Shown: positions 1 to 7,347, counted from the stretch's first letter. The stretch: 10,051 nt of DNA from Gammaproteobacteria bacterium (GCA_007571115.1 RKSA01000055.1:1-10051), one strand, 5' to 3'. Program-made: numbers and translations. The notes: generated by a model from the letters alone, not told the origin.

Positions 1-228
1 GCAGGTGGCATCGTGCTTCCGGGTTCAGCCGCTGAAAAGCCGGCGCAAGGCGAAGTGCTGGCGGTGGGCCAGGGCAAGCGACTCGAAGACGGCAGCGTGC
101 AACCGATGGACGTCAAGGTCGGCGACCAGGTCGTGTTTGGCAAGTATTCCAGCAACACGATCAAGGTCGGCGACGAGGAATTGCTGATCCTTTCGGAAAG
201 CGAAATCTACGGTGTTCTCGAGGGCTGA
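1..228 (+). CDS. groES: Co-chaperonin GroES, 5'-truncated by the window edge
   Basis: GroES is the heptameric lid that closes the GroEL folding chamber in the cytoplasm. The visible 75 residues are in frame from base 1 and end at TGA 226-228. They start inside the mobile loop: AGGIVLPGSA contains the hydrophobic IVL tripeptide that docks on GroEL. The GroES beta-barrel follows (EKPAQGEVLAVGQGK, VGDQVVFGKYS) and the chain ends in the typical SEIYGVLEG. GroES proteins are usually about 95-97 residues, so roughly 20 N-terminal residues and the promoter lie outside the window. groEL begins 48 bp downstream on the same strand, the standard groESL operon. Any heat-shock promoter or CIRCE element would be upstream and cannot be judged. 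Identification is secure. Confidence 0.97.
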   Translation, partial: AGGIVLPGSAAEKPAQGEVLAVGQGKRLEDGSVQPMDVKVGDQVVFGKYSSNTIKVGDEELLILSESEIYGVLEG

Positions 229-276
229 ACGAGGCTCTCGACACGAATGCAGCTCAACTGACATAGGAAAATCGAA

Positions 277-1914
277 ATGGCTAAAGAAGTGAAATTTGGC
301 GACGCGGCGCGGCAGAGCCTGCTTGGTGGCGTAAACGTTCTTGCCGACGCGGTCAAGGTGACTCTCGGCCCCAAGGGCCGCAACGTGGTGCTCGACAAGT
401 CCTTTGGCGCTCCTACCGTGACCAAGGACGGCGTTTCCGTTGCCAAGGAAATCGAATTGCAGGACAAGTTCGAGAACATGGGCGCCCAGATGGTCAAGGA
501 AGTCGCCTCCCAGACCTCCGACGTTGCCGGCGACGGCACCACCACGGCGACCGTGCTCGCGCAGTCGATCCTCAACGAAGGGCTCAAGTCGGTTGCTGCC
601 GGCATGAACCCGATGGACCTCAAGCGCGGCATCGACAAGGCGGTTACCGCCATTGTTGCTGAACTGGGCAGCCTGTCGTCTCCCTGCGAGGATTCGAAGT
701 CGATCGCCCAGGTCGGAACGATTTCGGCCAACGCTGACGAGCAAGTCGGCCAGATCATCGCCGAGGCGATGGACCGGGTCGGCAAGGAAGGCGTGATCAC
801 CGTCGAGGACGGTTCCGGGCTCGAAAACGAGCTCGATGTCGTCGAAGGCATGCAGTTCGATCGCGGCTACCTCTCCGCATATTTCATCAACGATCAGGAC
901 GCGATGAGCGCTGAGCTGGAAAACCCCTTCATCCTGCTCGTTGACAAGAAAATCTCCAACATCCGCGACATGCTCGGCCTGCTCGAAGGAGTCGCCAAGG
1001 CCGGCCGCTCGCTGCTCGTGATCGCCGAGGACGTCGAAGGCGAGGCCTTGGCGACCCTGGTCGTCAACAACATGCGCGGCATCGTCAAGGTCGCTGCGGT
1101 CAAGGCGCCTGGCTTCGGTGATCGTCGCAAGGCGATGCTCGAGGACATCGCGGTTCTCACCGGAGGCACGGTGATCTCGGAAGAGGTTGGCCTGAGCCTT
1201 GAAAGCGCCAGTGTCGACGATCTCGGTTCGGCCAAGCGCGTCCAGGTGAGCAAGGAGAACACCACGATCATCGATGGCGCCGGCAAGCACGACAGCATCG
1301 AGGGCCGGGTCGCGCAGATCCGCCAGCAGATCGAGGAAACGAGTTCCGACTACGACCGCGAGAAGCTGCAAGAGCGCGTTGCCAAGCTCAGTGGCGGCGT
1401 TGCAGTCATCAAGGTCGGCGCCGGCACCGAGATCGAGATGAAGGAGAAGAAGGCTCGCGTCGAGGACGCTCTGCATTCGACTCGCGCAGCGGTCGAGGAA
1501 GGAGTCGTTGCCGGTGGCGGAGTCGCCCTCGTGCGCTCCTTGCAGGCAGTCGAGGGCTTGAGCGGCGCCAACGAGGATCAGAACGTCGGCATCTCGCTGC
1601 TGCTCAAGGCGGTTTCGACTCCCTTGCGCCAGATCGTCGAAAACGCTGGCGAGGAAGGTTCGGTGATTCTCGACAAGGTCAAGGCGGGTGAAGGCAATTT
1701 CGGCTTCAACGCTGCCACCGGAGAGTTCGGTGACATGATCGGCATGGGAATTCTCGACCCGACCAAGGTGACTCGAACCGCATTGCAGGCCGCTGGCTCG
1801 ATCGCCGGATTGATGATTACCACCGAAGCGATGGTTTCGGAAATCCCCGAGCCCAAGCCTGCGCCTGGCGCCGGCGGTGCCCCCGACATGGGAGGCATGG
1901 GCGGCATGATGTAG
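277..1914 (+). CDS. groEL: Chaperonin GroEL (60 kDa, Hsp60)
   Basis: GroEL is the ATP-driven double-ring chaperonin that folds cytoplasmic proteins with GroES. The 545-residue product has the usual family length and aligns end to end with E. coli GroEL from memory. Visible landmarks are the nucleotide-binding segment VTLGPKGRNVVLD near residues 28-40, GDGTTT with the catalytic Asp at residue 86 (E. coli Asp87), the apical segment VEGMQFDRGYLS, and VEDALH with Asp397 (E. coli Asp398). The flexible C-terminal tail ends in GGMGGMM and is shorter than that of E. coli. The ATG at 277 is preceded by AGGA at 265-268, spaced 8 nt. It is the second gene of the groESL operon and is followed by a strong terminator at 1969-2010. 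No frameshift or missing catalytic residue is seen. Confidence 0.99.
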   Translation: MAKEVKFGDAARQSLLGGVNVLADAVKVTLGPKGRNVVLDKSFGAPTVTKDGVSVAKEIELQDKFENMGAQMVKEVASQTSDVAGDGTTTATVLAQSILNEGLKSVAAGMNPMDLKRGIDKAVTAIVAELGSLSSPCEDSKSIAQVGTISANADEQVGQIIAEAMDRVGKEGVITVEDGSGLENELDVVEGMQFDRGYLSAYFINDQDAMSAELENPFILLVDKKISNIRDMLGLLEGVAKAGRSLLVIAEDVEGEALATLVVNNMRGIVKVAAVKAPGFGDRRKAMLEDIAVLTGGTVISEEVGLSLESASVDDLGSAKRVQVSKENTTIIDGAGKHDSIEGRVAQIRQQIEETSSDYDREKLQERVAKLSGGVAVIKVGAGTEIEMKEKKARVEDALHSTRAAVEEGVVAGGGVALVRSLQAVEGLSGANEDQNVGISLLLKAVSTPLRQIVENAGEEGSVILDKVKAGEGNFGFNAATGEFGDMIGMGILDPTKVTRTALQAAGSIAGLMITTEAMVSEIPEPKPAPGAGGAPDMGGMGGMM

Positions 1915-1929
1915 TCACGCCGGCCGGTG

Positions 1930-1965
1930 ATCGCAACAAGCAATCGCAACAAGCAATCGCAACAA
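1930..1965. repeat. Short tandem repeat, 13-bp unit, about 2.8 copies
   Basis: The unit ATCGCAACAAGCA occurs exactly at 1930-1942 and 1943-1955, and its first ten bases again at 1956-1965. It lies between the groEL stop codon and the terminator hairpin. It has no coding role that I can see and is probably the product of replication slippage. Confidence 0.9.
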
Positions 1966-1968
1966 AAG

Positions 1969-2010
1969 AAAAGCCCGGGGCGACGCCAGTCGTCCCGGGC
2001 TTTTCGTTTT
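1969..2010 (+). terminator. Rho-independent terminator of groESL, possibly bidirectional
   Basis: The arms 1969-1984 and 1989-2004 form a 16-bp stem with a single G-U pair, a four-base loop (GCCA) and a very GC-rich core. The right arm ends in TTTT and is followed by CGTTTT, so a U-rich tail is present on the plus strand. The left arm starts with AAAA preceded by further A-rich sequence, so the mirror-image transcript also has a U tail. The convergent gene ending at 2075 could therefore share this terminator. Confidence 0.93.
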
Positions 2011-2074
2011 GCTTGCATTCGTTTCCTGCATGGGGGCAAATGCCCGCCCTGGCGAGGAACGGGCGCCGCCCCGG

Positions 2075-2764
2075 TCAGAGGAACTCGACAATCACGACCA
2101 GCACGGCGGTCAGCCAGACGCTGCAATGAATCACTCCCTTGACGGTCGTGATGAGGCCGGTCTTGCCCTTGACCGCATTGAGTTCGAGCAATGCGACGAT
2201 GAGCAGGGTCAGCACGATCGCGAGAATGCTCGCGCTGCCGCCGTCTTCTCCCAAGGCCAGTGGCACGCGCCCTGTTCCGCCAAGATGCGCCGAGGCGCCC
2301 ATGAAGAACAGCATCGGCAGCGAGAACAGCGTGTTGGTTCGCGAGGCAAGCCCGGCCTTGCCCTGGGCTGCTGCGGCTCCGGGCAGCGCTTCGCCTCCTT
2401 CGAGCACCTGCCGGTTGGAAGCGATGACGATTCGCTGGTTCGGCCAGATGATCAGCCAGACATTGAGGAACATCAATGTGCCGAGCACCATGCCTAGCGT
2501 GATGTAGTAGTTGATTCCGACCCCCATCGTTTCGATGAAGCCCGCCAGCACCAGCCCCGAAATCAGGGTCAGCATCGCGCCCCAGCGGAACCACCAAAGC
2601 GCTCTGGGAACGAGCTTGTCGATGGCATTGGCCTTGGCGTCGCCGGCCTCCTTGAAATATTCGGTTTGCACGAAATTGAAGTAGTACAGCAGCCCGATCC
2701 ACGTGATGCCGGCAAAAAAGTGCATCCAGCGGAACAGGTAGTCAATCAGGTTTCCGATCTCCAT
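2075..2764 (-). CDS. Multi-pass membrane protein, PuuD-type urate hydroxylase membrane domain family
   Basis: The 229-residue product is strongly hydrophobic, with about six membrane segments (roughly residues 10-28, 57-78, 85-107, 143-160, 179-197 and 206-228). It resembles the N-terminal membrane domain of PuuD-type urate hydroxylases (Urate_ox_N family). Recognisable family-like segments are RWMHFFAGITWIG near the N-terminus, NVWLIIWPNQ at 101-110, and SRTNTLFSLPMLFFMG at 141-156. Histidines 15, 160 and 213 fall in or next to membrane segments and could bind haem, but that is inference. Full PuuD enzymes carry a C-terminal cytochrome c domain; here there is no CXXCH, so it is a membrane-only form. 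No purine-catabolism gene is nearby, so urate oxidation is not shown. The start is supported by GGGGAGG 7 nt upstream (plus-strand 2772-2778). Family placement is from recalled motifs. Confidence 0.8.
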   Translation of the reverse strand: MEIGNLIDYLFRWMHFFAGITWIGLLYYFNFVQTEYFKEAGDAKANAIDKLVPRALWWFRWGAMLTLISGLVLAGFIETMGVGINYYITLGMVLGTLMFLNVWLIIWPNQRIVIASNRQVLEGGEALPGAAAAQGKAGLASRTNTLFSLPMLFFMGASAHLGGTGRVPLALGEDGGSASILAIVLTLLIVALLELNAVKGKTGLITTVKGVIHCSVWLTAVLVVIVEFL

Positions 2765-2901
2765 GGTCGAGCCTCCCCAGTTGTCATGGTTGAAAGCGAT
2801 GCACAGGCCCGCGCGCGAACCGCTGCGGACCTGCGTCGGGGAATGGTAACACCGTAGCGGCAGAAGGTGGCGGAAAGACGCCAGCGCAAGTCCTTTGCTG
2901 C

Positions 2902-2931
2902 TTGTCGGAACGGGCCGCTTTCCGGGATAAT
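2902..2931 (+). promoter_or_regulatory. Putative sigma-70 promoter for the coiled-coil membrane protein gene
   Basis: TTGTCG at 2902-2907 (4 of 6 matches to TTGACA) and GATAAT at 2926-2931 (5 of 6 matches to TATAAT) are separated by 18 bp. The -10 box ends 6 nt before the ATG at 2938, so transcription would start at or next to that ATG. This is a by-eye match only. Confidence 0.5.
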
Positions 2932-2937
2932 GCGCAC

Positions 2938-3753
2938 ATGAATCAGGAAGATGATCTCAACGAAGTTCCCTCGATGGTCCCCGACCGCGATCACGTCGAT
3001 ACGCACCGGGGCAACCGCCGCGCTAAGGAGCAGGAAATCGCGCCGCGAGACTATCGTCGCGGCTCGGTCGAGCGAGTCAGCACCTGGCCGGTGAGAATCG
3101 TGCTTGGCCTGCTGTGTGTCGCTGTTGCGGGAGGTGGCTACGCCGGCTGGCATTTCTATAGCGAGCTGTATCCTTCCGACCAGCGGCGCACCGATTTGCG
3201 GCTCGGCGACCTGGAGCTGCAATTGAACGTGACCGGCCAGGAAGCCGCCGACGAGGCGACCAGCTTGCGCGAGGGAATCGAGCGGACCATCGAGCAGTAC
3301 GATTTGCTCTGGGCCAACTGGCGCGCCAACAACCAGAAATTCGAGGATGTGCAGTCCGAGCTGGCGCGGCTGGCGATGGTCAACGAAGGCCAGGACGAAG
3401 CCACCGCCAACAATAGCCGCCAGCTCGCCACCGCCAGCGATGCCCTTTCGGACGCGCAGCGGCGCATCAACGGCATTGCCAGCGATCTGCAAGCACTGAC
3501 CGAATCGGTTGCCGGGCTTGATCGCGAAATGCAGAAGCTGGCGACGATGGAAAGCGATCTCGAATCGATTCGCGAGGCCTTGAGCAGTGGCGACTCGACC
3601 GTGCTCGGCCTCGCCGGGCGAGTCGAGTACATCGAGCAGTCGATGGAGTCGGTCAACGCGCATCGCTTGCAGATCAATCAGACGCTATTCAGCTTGCAGG
3701 AGCAGATCGAATCCTTGCAGGCCATGACCAGCGCTCCGGGAAGCTCGCAATAG
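2938..3753 (+). CDS. Single-pass membrane protein with long periplasmic coiled coil, function unknown
   Basis: I do not recognise this family. The 271-residue product has a charged cytoplasmic N-terminus (residues 1-50, with RRAKEQE and RDYRRG), one membrane segment at about 52-74, and a C-terminal region of about 195 residues. That region is rich in Gln, Glu, Ala, Leu and Ser, with heptad-like spacing typical of coiled coils. Basic residues before the membrane segment suggest an N-in, C-periplasmic topology. There is no enzyme motif and no peptidoglycan-binding motif. An in-frame TTG at 2902 would add 12 residues, but it overlaps the putative -35 box, so I prefer ATG 2938. No Shine-Dalgarno precedes that ATG, consistent with a leaderless message. 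It is divergent from the PuuD-like gene across 173 bp, and tRNA-Leu follows 61 bp after its stop. A role as a structural or scaffold protein of the envelope is only a guess. Confidence 0.85.
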   Translation: MNQEDDLNEVPSMVPDRDHVDTHRGNRRAKEQEIAPRDYRRGSVERVSTWPVRIVLGLLCVAVAGGGYAGWHFYSELYPSDQRRTDLRLGDLELQLNVTGQEAADEATSLREGIERTIEQYDLLWANWRANNQKFEDVQSELARLAMVNEGQDEATANNSRQLATASDALSDAQRRINGIASDLQALTESVAGLDREMQKLATMESDLESIREALSSGDSTVLGLAGRVEYIEQSMESVNAHRLQINQTLFSLQEQIESLQAMTSAPGSSQ

Positions 3754-3773
3754 CCACCGGGGAACCCACCGGC

Positions 3774-3792
3774 GCCCAGGGCGGCCTTGGGC
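3774..3792 (+). terminator. Weak hairpin between the coiled-coil gene and tRNA-Leu
   Basis: Arms 3774-3781 and 3785-3792 form an 8-bp stem with one G-U pair and a three-base loop. No U-run follows, so it is not a convincing intrinsic terminator. It may slow transcription or serve as a processing site upstream of the tRNA. Confidence 0.25.
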
Positions 3793-3814
3793 CCCAGCGC
3801 TTGCAGCGATCGAC

Positions 3815-3899
3815 GCGGACGTGGCGGAATTGGCAGACGCGCTAGATTTAGGTTCTAGTATCGAAAGATGTGAGAGTTCAAGTCTCTCCGTCCGCACCA
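3815..3899 (+). tRNA. tRNA-Leu (anticodon UAG)
   Basis: This 85-nt tRNA has the long variable arm of a class II tRNA. The acceptor stem pairs GCGGACG (3815-3821) with CGTCCGC (3889-3895), followed by an encoded ACCA (3896-3899). The anticodon stem CTAGA/TCTAG encloses the loop TTTAGGT, giving anticodon TAG at 3849-3851, which reads CUA and by wobble other CUN codons. The T-arm loop TTCAAGT is normal. I see no good promoter in the 61 bp upstream, so it may be co-transcribed with the preceding gene. Confidence 0.97.
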
Positions 3900-3956
3900 G
3901 ACTTGCTGCATGGGCCGTAGCCAGGCGCCGGAAGCGCCCCCGGCGGTCTTTCCGGC

Positions 3957-3962
3957 TATACT
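3957..3962 (+). promoter_or_regulatory. Putative -10 element of the VWA/J-domain unit
   Basis: TATACT matches the -10 consensus at 5 of 6 positions and ends 7 nt before the ATG at 3970. I find no matching -35 hexamer at the expected distance. If it is used, the transcript would begin at or next to the start codon. Confidence 0.4.
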
Positions 3963-3969
3963 GGAAGCC

Positions 3970-4698
3970 ATGAAAGAACTGTTCCGCTCCGGGCGAAAGC
4001 TGCGGCCTGCCCGCCCTGGCGCTGCTGCGCCTGCGGCAGGGAAGGACGTGAATGCCTTCCTCGCCAAGCTGGCAGCGACGCCGAAAAGCAGCGGCGATGC
4101 CAGGCTGATCTTCTCTCTCGACGCCACCGCGAGCCGTGAATTCGCCTGGGACATCGCTTCGAGGCAGCAGGCCGAGATGTTCCAGGCGGCTCGGGAGCTC
4201 GGCGGCATCAATGTGCAGCTTTGCTATTTCCGCGGATTCGGCGAGTTCTTTGCCAGCGACTGGCACGTTGACGGCGGTTCGCTGCTCGAATTGATGAGCA
4301 CGATCCGTTGCCGCGCCGGCGCCACCCAGATCGGTCGCCTGCTCGCCCATGCCCGAGACGAGCATCGCCGCAGGCAGGTCAAGGCGCTGATTCACGTCGG
4401 CGACGCCATGGAGGAAAATCTCGACCCGCTGGCGCAGCTTGCCGGCGAACTCGGCGTGCTGCGAGTGCCATTGTTCCTGTTTCACGAAGGCCATGACTCC
4501 CTCGCCCGCCGCGCCTTCGACGAACTTGCCCGACTGGCCGGCGGCGCCTGCTGCACTTTCGACGCCAGCAGCGGCAGCCAGTTGCGCGAGCTGCTCAAGG
4601 CCGTGGCGGTGTTCGCCGCAGGAGGTCTCGCTGCCTTGCAGGATTTCAGCAAGCGCTCGGGGCAGGGCGTCCAATTGCTCGAAAGGCAGCTTCGCTGA
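3970..4698 (+). CDS. VWA-like protein, partner of the adjacent J-domain protein
   Basis: The 242-residue product looks like a von Willebrand factor A-type fold. The segment LIFSLDATAS (46-55) gives a metal-site motif of the form DXTXS (Asp51, Thr53, Ser55). A threonine in GATQIG (Thr119) and an aspartate in HVGDAMEE (Asp145) can complete the metal-binding site. There is no signal peptide or clear membrane segment, so it is probably cytoplasmic. I recall similar proteobacterial proteins annotated only as VWA domain-containing, often beside a DnaJ-domain gene; the function is unknown. An in-frame ATG at 3910 would add 20 residues rich in Ala and Pro. I prefer 3970 because a -10-like TATACT lies at 3957-3962. 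GGAAG just before the ATG is too close to be a normal Shine-Dalgarno. The downstream gene begins within about 30 bp of this stop, so they form an operon. Confidence 0.85.
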   Translation: MKELFRSGRKLRPARPGAAAPAAGKDVNAFLAKLAATPKSSGDARLIFSLDATASREFAWDIASRQQAEMFQAARELGGINVQLCYFRGFGEFFASDWHVDGGSLLELMSTIRCRAGATQIGRLLAHARDEHRRRQVKALIHVGDAMEENLDPLAQLAGELGVLRVPLFLFHEGHDSLARRAFDELARLAGGACCTFDASSGSQLRELLKAVAVFAAGGLAALQDFSKRSGQGVQLLERQLR

Positions 4699-4728
4699 GT
4701 GACGGGGCTGAATGATGGAATGCCGCTC

Positions 4729-5472
4729 ATGATCTTTCGCCTGCTCTTGTTGATCGCCCTGCCTTTTGCCGCCTGGTACGTCGCCAAGGCGATCAGCCGG
4801 CGCTATTCGTTCAACGCCCGGCAGAATCGCTACCTGTTCGTGGTGATGGCCGCGCTGCTGCTGGTCGGTGCCCTCATCATGCTTGGCAAGCTGCCAGTGC
4901 ATTGGATTCTCGCCCCGCTAGGCGCCATCGGCGCGTTCCTGCTGCGGATGCTTCCCGCAGCCTTGCGCTTGCTGCCGCTCTGGCAAATTCTTGGCAGCCG
5001 CATCGCCTCTGGCGCCACGACCCCGCGCAAGACTTCCAGCCTGCGCACCGAATATCTTGACGTGGCGCTCGATCACGCCTCGGGCGAACTCGAGGGAACC
5101 GTGCTGCTCGGGCAATTCTCCGGTCGCAAGCTGAGCAGCATGGCATTGCCGGAGTTGCTGCAACTGCGCGAGGAATGCGAGCACGACGCCGATTCCCGCC
5201 AGGTTCTCAAAGCGTATCTCGACCGCAACCATCCGGGTTGGCACGACGACGCAGAAGGCCGCGAAAACTCTGCCGACAGCGCCGGCGAAACCGCCATGAC
5301 GAGGCAGCTCGCCCTGGAAATTCTCGGCCTCGAAGAAGGCGCCAGCCGCGACGAGATCAACAGCGCGCACCGCCGCCTGATGCAGAAATTCCACCCCGAT
5401 CGCGGCGGCTCGGACTATTTCTCGAAAAAGCTCAACACCGCCCGCGACCTGCTCCTCGAAGACGATGCATAA
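4729..5472 (+). CDS. Membrane-anchored J-domain (DnaJ-like) protein
   Basis: The product is 247 residues from ATG 4729. The N-terminus is hydrophobic (IFRLLLLIALPFAAWYVA), and further hydrophobic stretches follow (FVVMAALLLVGALIML and WILAPLGAIGAFLL), so two or three membrane segments are likely. A middle soluble part follows, and a J domain closes the chain: LALEILGLEEGASRDEI, then KFHPDRGGSD with the HPD tripeptide at 222-224 that stimulates Hsp70 ATPase. It lacks the G/F-rich and zinc-finger regions of DnaJ proper, so it is a class III J protein. It would recruit DnaK to the inner membrane, as is known for other membrane J proteins; the client is unknown. Other in-frame starts are GTG 4699, directly after the preceding stop, and ATG 4720. 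I chose 4729 for the GGA at 4717-4719, with modest certainty. It is co-transcribed with the VWA-like gene. Confidence 0.87.
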   Translation: MIFRLLLLIALPFAAWYVAKAISRRYSFNARQNRYLFVVMAALLLVGALIMLGKLPVHWILAPLGAIGAFLLRMLPAALRLLPLWQILGSRIASGATTPRKTSSLRTEYLDVALDHASGELEGTVLLGQFSGRKLSSMALPELLQLREECEHDADSRQVLKAYLDRNHPGWHDDAEGRENSADSAGETAMTRQLALEILGLEEGASRDEINSAHRRLMQKFHPDRGGSDYFSKKLNTARDLLLEDDA

Positions 5473-5493
5473 GCTCTGCTTCCCTCGCTGCGC

Positions 5494-5521
5494 TTGTCTA
5501 TCGCCGCCATTCGCTTATAAT
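5494..5521 (+). promoter_or_regulatory. Promoter of tRNA-Ile
   Basis: A perfect TATAAT lies at 5516-5521, with TTGTCT (4 of 6 matches) at 5494-5499 and a 16-bp spacer. A start near 5528 would give a 5' leader of about 27 nt before the tRNA. A G/C-rich stretch (GCCCCGCCTGCCCG) follows the -10 box and could act as a stringent discriminator; that last point is inference. Confidence 0.65.
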
Positions 5522-5554
5522 GCCCCGCCTGCCCGTTTGGGCACCGTCGCTGAC

Positions 5555-5631
<77 letters not shown>

Positions 5632-5657
5632 CTCGTCGAGCCGGAGGGGGGAAGTTC

Positions 5658-7304
5658 ATGAGCCGGGAATCGATGCAAGTCGATGTGGCGATCGTCGGCG
5701 CCGGGCCAGCCGGGCTGGCCACGGCTTGTCGGCTGCTGCAACTGTCCCGGGAGGCAGGGCGCGAGATTTCGGTCTGCGTGCTCGAGAAAGGCGCCGAAGT
5801 CGGTGCGCACATCCTTTCCGGTGCCGTTTTCGAGCCCGATGCCTTGCAAACGCTGTTCCCCGACTGGCAGCAACGCGGCGCCCCCCTCGATACTCGCGTC
5901 ACCGGCGATCTTGTCTACTACCTCGGCTCGGGCCGCAGCTCGTATCGCTTTCCCGAGTTTCTCGTGCCGCGGCCCATGCGCAATCACGGCAACTACATCA
6001 TTTCGCTCGGCAAGCTGTGTCGCTGGCTCGCCGAGCAGGCGAGCGAACTCGGCGCGGAAATTTTCCCCGGCTTCGCCGCCACCGAACTGCTCCGTGACGA
6101 TACCGGTCGCGTCACAGGCGTCGCCACCGGCGACATGGGAGTCGATGCCAAAGGCGAACGCAAGGCGACCTGGCAGCCCGGCTTCGAATTTCATGCCAAG
6201 TTCACGATTCTTGCCGAAGGATGCCGCGGCCATCTTGGCAAGGAAGCGATCTCGCACCACGAACTGGCCAAGGGACGCGACCCGCAGCATTACGGAATCG
6301 GCATCAAGGAAATCTGGGAAATCAATCCGACCCGGCATCAGGAAGGGCTCGTGGTCCACACCGCAGGCTGGCCGATGACCGGGCCAGGCCATGGGGCGAC
6401 GAGCGGCGGCTTTCTCTACCATGCTGCGAACCACCAGGTCTTTGTCGGCCTTATCGTCGACCTTGGCTACGCCAATCCGCACCTCAGCCCCTTCGACGAA
6501 TTTCAGCGCTACAAGCACCACCCCGTCATCAAGCGCCACCTCGAAGGCGGCAAGCGCATCGGCTATGGCGCTCGCGCAGTCATCAAGGGAGGGCTCAATT
6601 CGCTTCCCGAGATGAGTTTCCCGGGCGGCCTGCTGATTGGTTGCGATGCGGGAACGCTCAATCCGGCCAAGATCAAGGGCAGCCACACCGCGATCAAGAG
6701 CGGCATCCTGGCGGCCGACTCGCTGTTCGCCGCCTTGGCGAGCGATTCGCGCCAGACCGACTTCAGCGAACGTTTCCGCAACTCGCCCCTGCACGATGAG
6801 TTGCATCGCGCGCGCAACTTCGGTGGCGCCTACCACAAGTTCGGCTTCTGGCTCGGCAGCGCATTCACCTGGCTCGAGCACAACGTGTTCGCTGGCGGCC
6901 TGCCATTCACCCTGCGCAATCCGGGCGAGGATCACTGCCAATTGAAGTCGGCCAAGGAGAGTGCGCGGATCGACTATCCGAAGCCCGACGGCGCGCTCAG
7001 TTTCGACAAGATGTCCTCGGTGTACCTCTCGAATACGAACCACGAGGAAGACCAGCCCTGCCACCTGCAACTCAAGGATGCAAGCATTCCCGTGGCAGTC
7101 AACGTGCCGCTCTACGACGAGCCTGCGCAGCGCTACTGCCCGGCCGGAGTCTACGAAGTCGTCGAGGAAGGCGGGGCAAGACATTTCCGCATCAACGCGC
7201 AAAATTGCGTGCATTGCAAGACCTGCGACATCAAGGATCCGGCGCAGAACATCGAGTGGGTCGCTCCTGAAGGTGGAGGCGGGCCCAACTACGTCGCGAT
7301 GTAG
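5658..7304 (+). CDS. Electron transfer flavoprotein-ubiquinone oxidoreductase (ETF-QO)
   Basis: ETF-QO takes electrons from reduced ETF, which collects them from acyl-CoA and amino-acid dehydrogenases, and passes them to membrane ubiquinone. The 548-residue product has the usual length. The N-terminal FAD-binding motif VGAGPAG is at 13-19. The family signature GCDAGTLNPAKIKGSH is near 328-343. The C-terminal ferredoxin-like domain has four cluster cysteines, Cys494 (RYCPAG) and Cys517, Cys520 and Cys523 (NCVHCKTC), for one 4Fe-4S centre. There is no signal peptide; the enzyme is known to sit as a monotopic protein on the membrane. ATG 5658 is preceded by GGAGGGGGG. A second ATG at 5673 is possible but less likely. 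The etfAB genes are not in the window. It lies 26 bp after tRNA-Ile and may share its promoter. The symbol etfD is used for some homologues. Confidence 0.97.
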   Translation: MSRESMQVDVAIVGAGPAGLATACRLLQLSREAGREISVCVLEKGAEVGAHILSGAVFEPDALQTLFPDWQQRGAPLDTRVTGDLVYYLGSGRSSYRFPEFLVPRPMRNHGNYIISLGKLCRWLAEQASELGAEIFPGFAATELLRDDTGRVTGVATGDMGVDAKGERKATWQPGFEFHAKFTILAEGCRGHLGKEAISHHELAKGRDPQHYGIGIKEIWEINPTRHQEGLVVHTAGWPMTGPGHGATSGGFLYHAANHQVFVGLIVDLGYANPHLSPFDEFQRYKHHPVIKRHLEGGKRIGYGARAVIKGGLNSLPEMSFPGGLLIGCDAGTLNPAKIKGSHTAIKSGILAADSLFAALASDSRQTDFSERFRNSPLHDELHRARNFGGAYHKFGFWLGSAFTWLEHNVFAGGLPFTLRNPGEDHCQLKSAKESARIDYPKPDGALSFDKMSSVYLSNTNHEEDQPCHLQLKDASIPVAVNVPLYDEPAQRYCPAGVYEVVEEGGARHFRINAQNCVHCKTCDIKDPAQNIEWVAPEGGGGPNYVAM

Positions 7305-7312
7305 CCTGGAAG

Positions 7313-7342
7313 CTCCCTGCGAAACCTCCCTGCGAAACCTCC
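7313..7342. repeat. Short tandem repeat, 13-bp unit, about 2.3 copies
   Basis: The unit CTCCCTGCGAAAC occurs exactly at 7313-7325 and 7326-7338, with four bases of a third copy after it. It starts 8 bp after the ETF-QO stop codon. Like the repeat after groEL, it has a 13-bp period and follows a stop codon, but the sequence is unrelated. Confidence 0.88.
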
Positions 7343-7347
7343 TGCCA

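Noticed and set aside
25..1476. A 483-codon open frame on the minus strand opposite groES and groEL
   Set aside because: It is the mirror of two highly conserved genes in GC-rich DNA. Its translation is low-complexity, rich in Leu, Asp, Ala, Val and His, with no recognisable domain. The plus-strand genes fully explain the region.
1578..2702. A 374-codon minus-strand frame overlapping the PuuD-like gene and the groEL tail
   Set aside because: It is a different frame from the clearly transmembrane PuuD-like protein. It also runs through the terminator and antisense to groEL.
3685..4902. A 405-codon open frame on the minus strand across tRNA-Leu and the VWA-like gene
   Set aside because: It crosses a tRNA and three plus-strand genes and gives a low-complexity Gln/His/Ala-rich translation.
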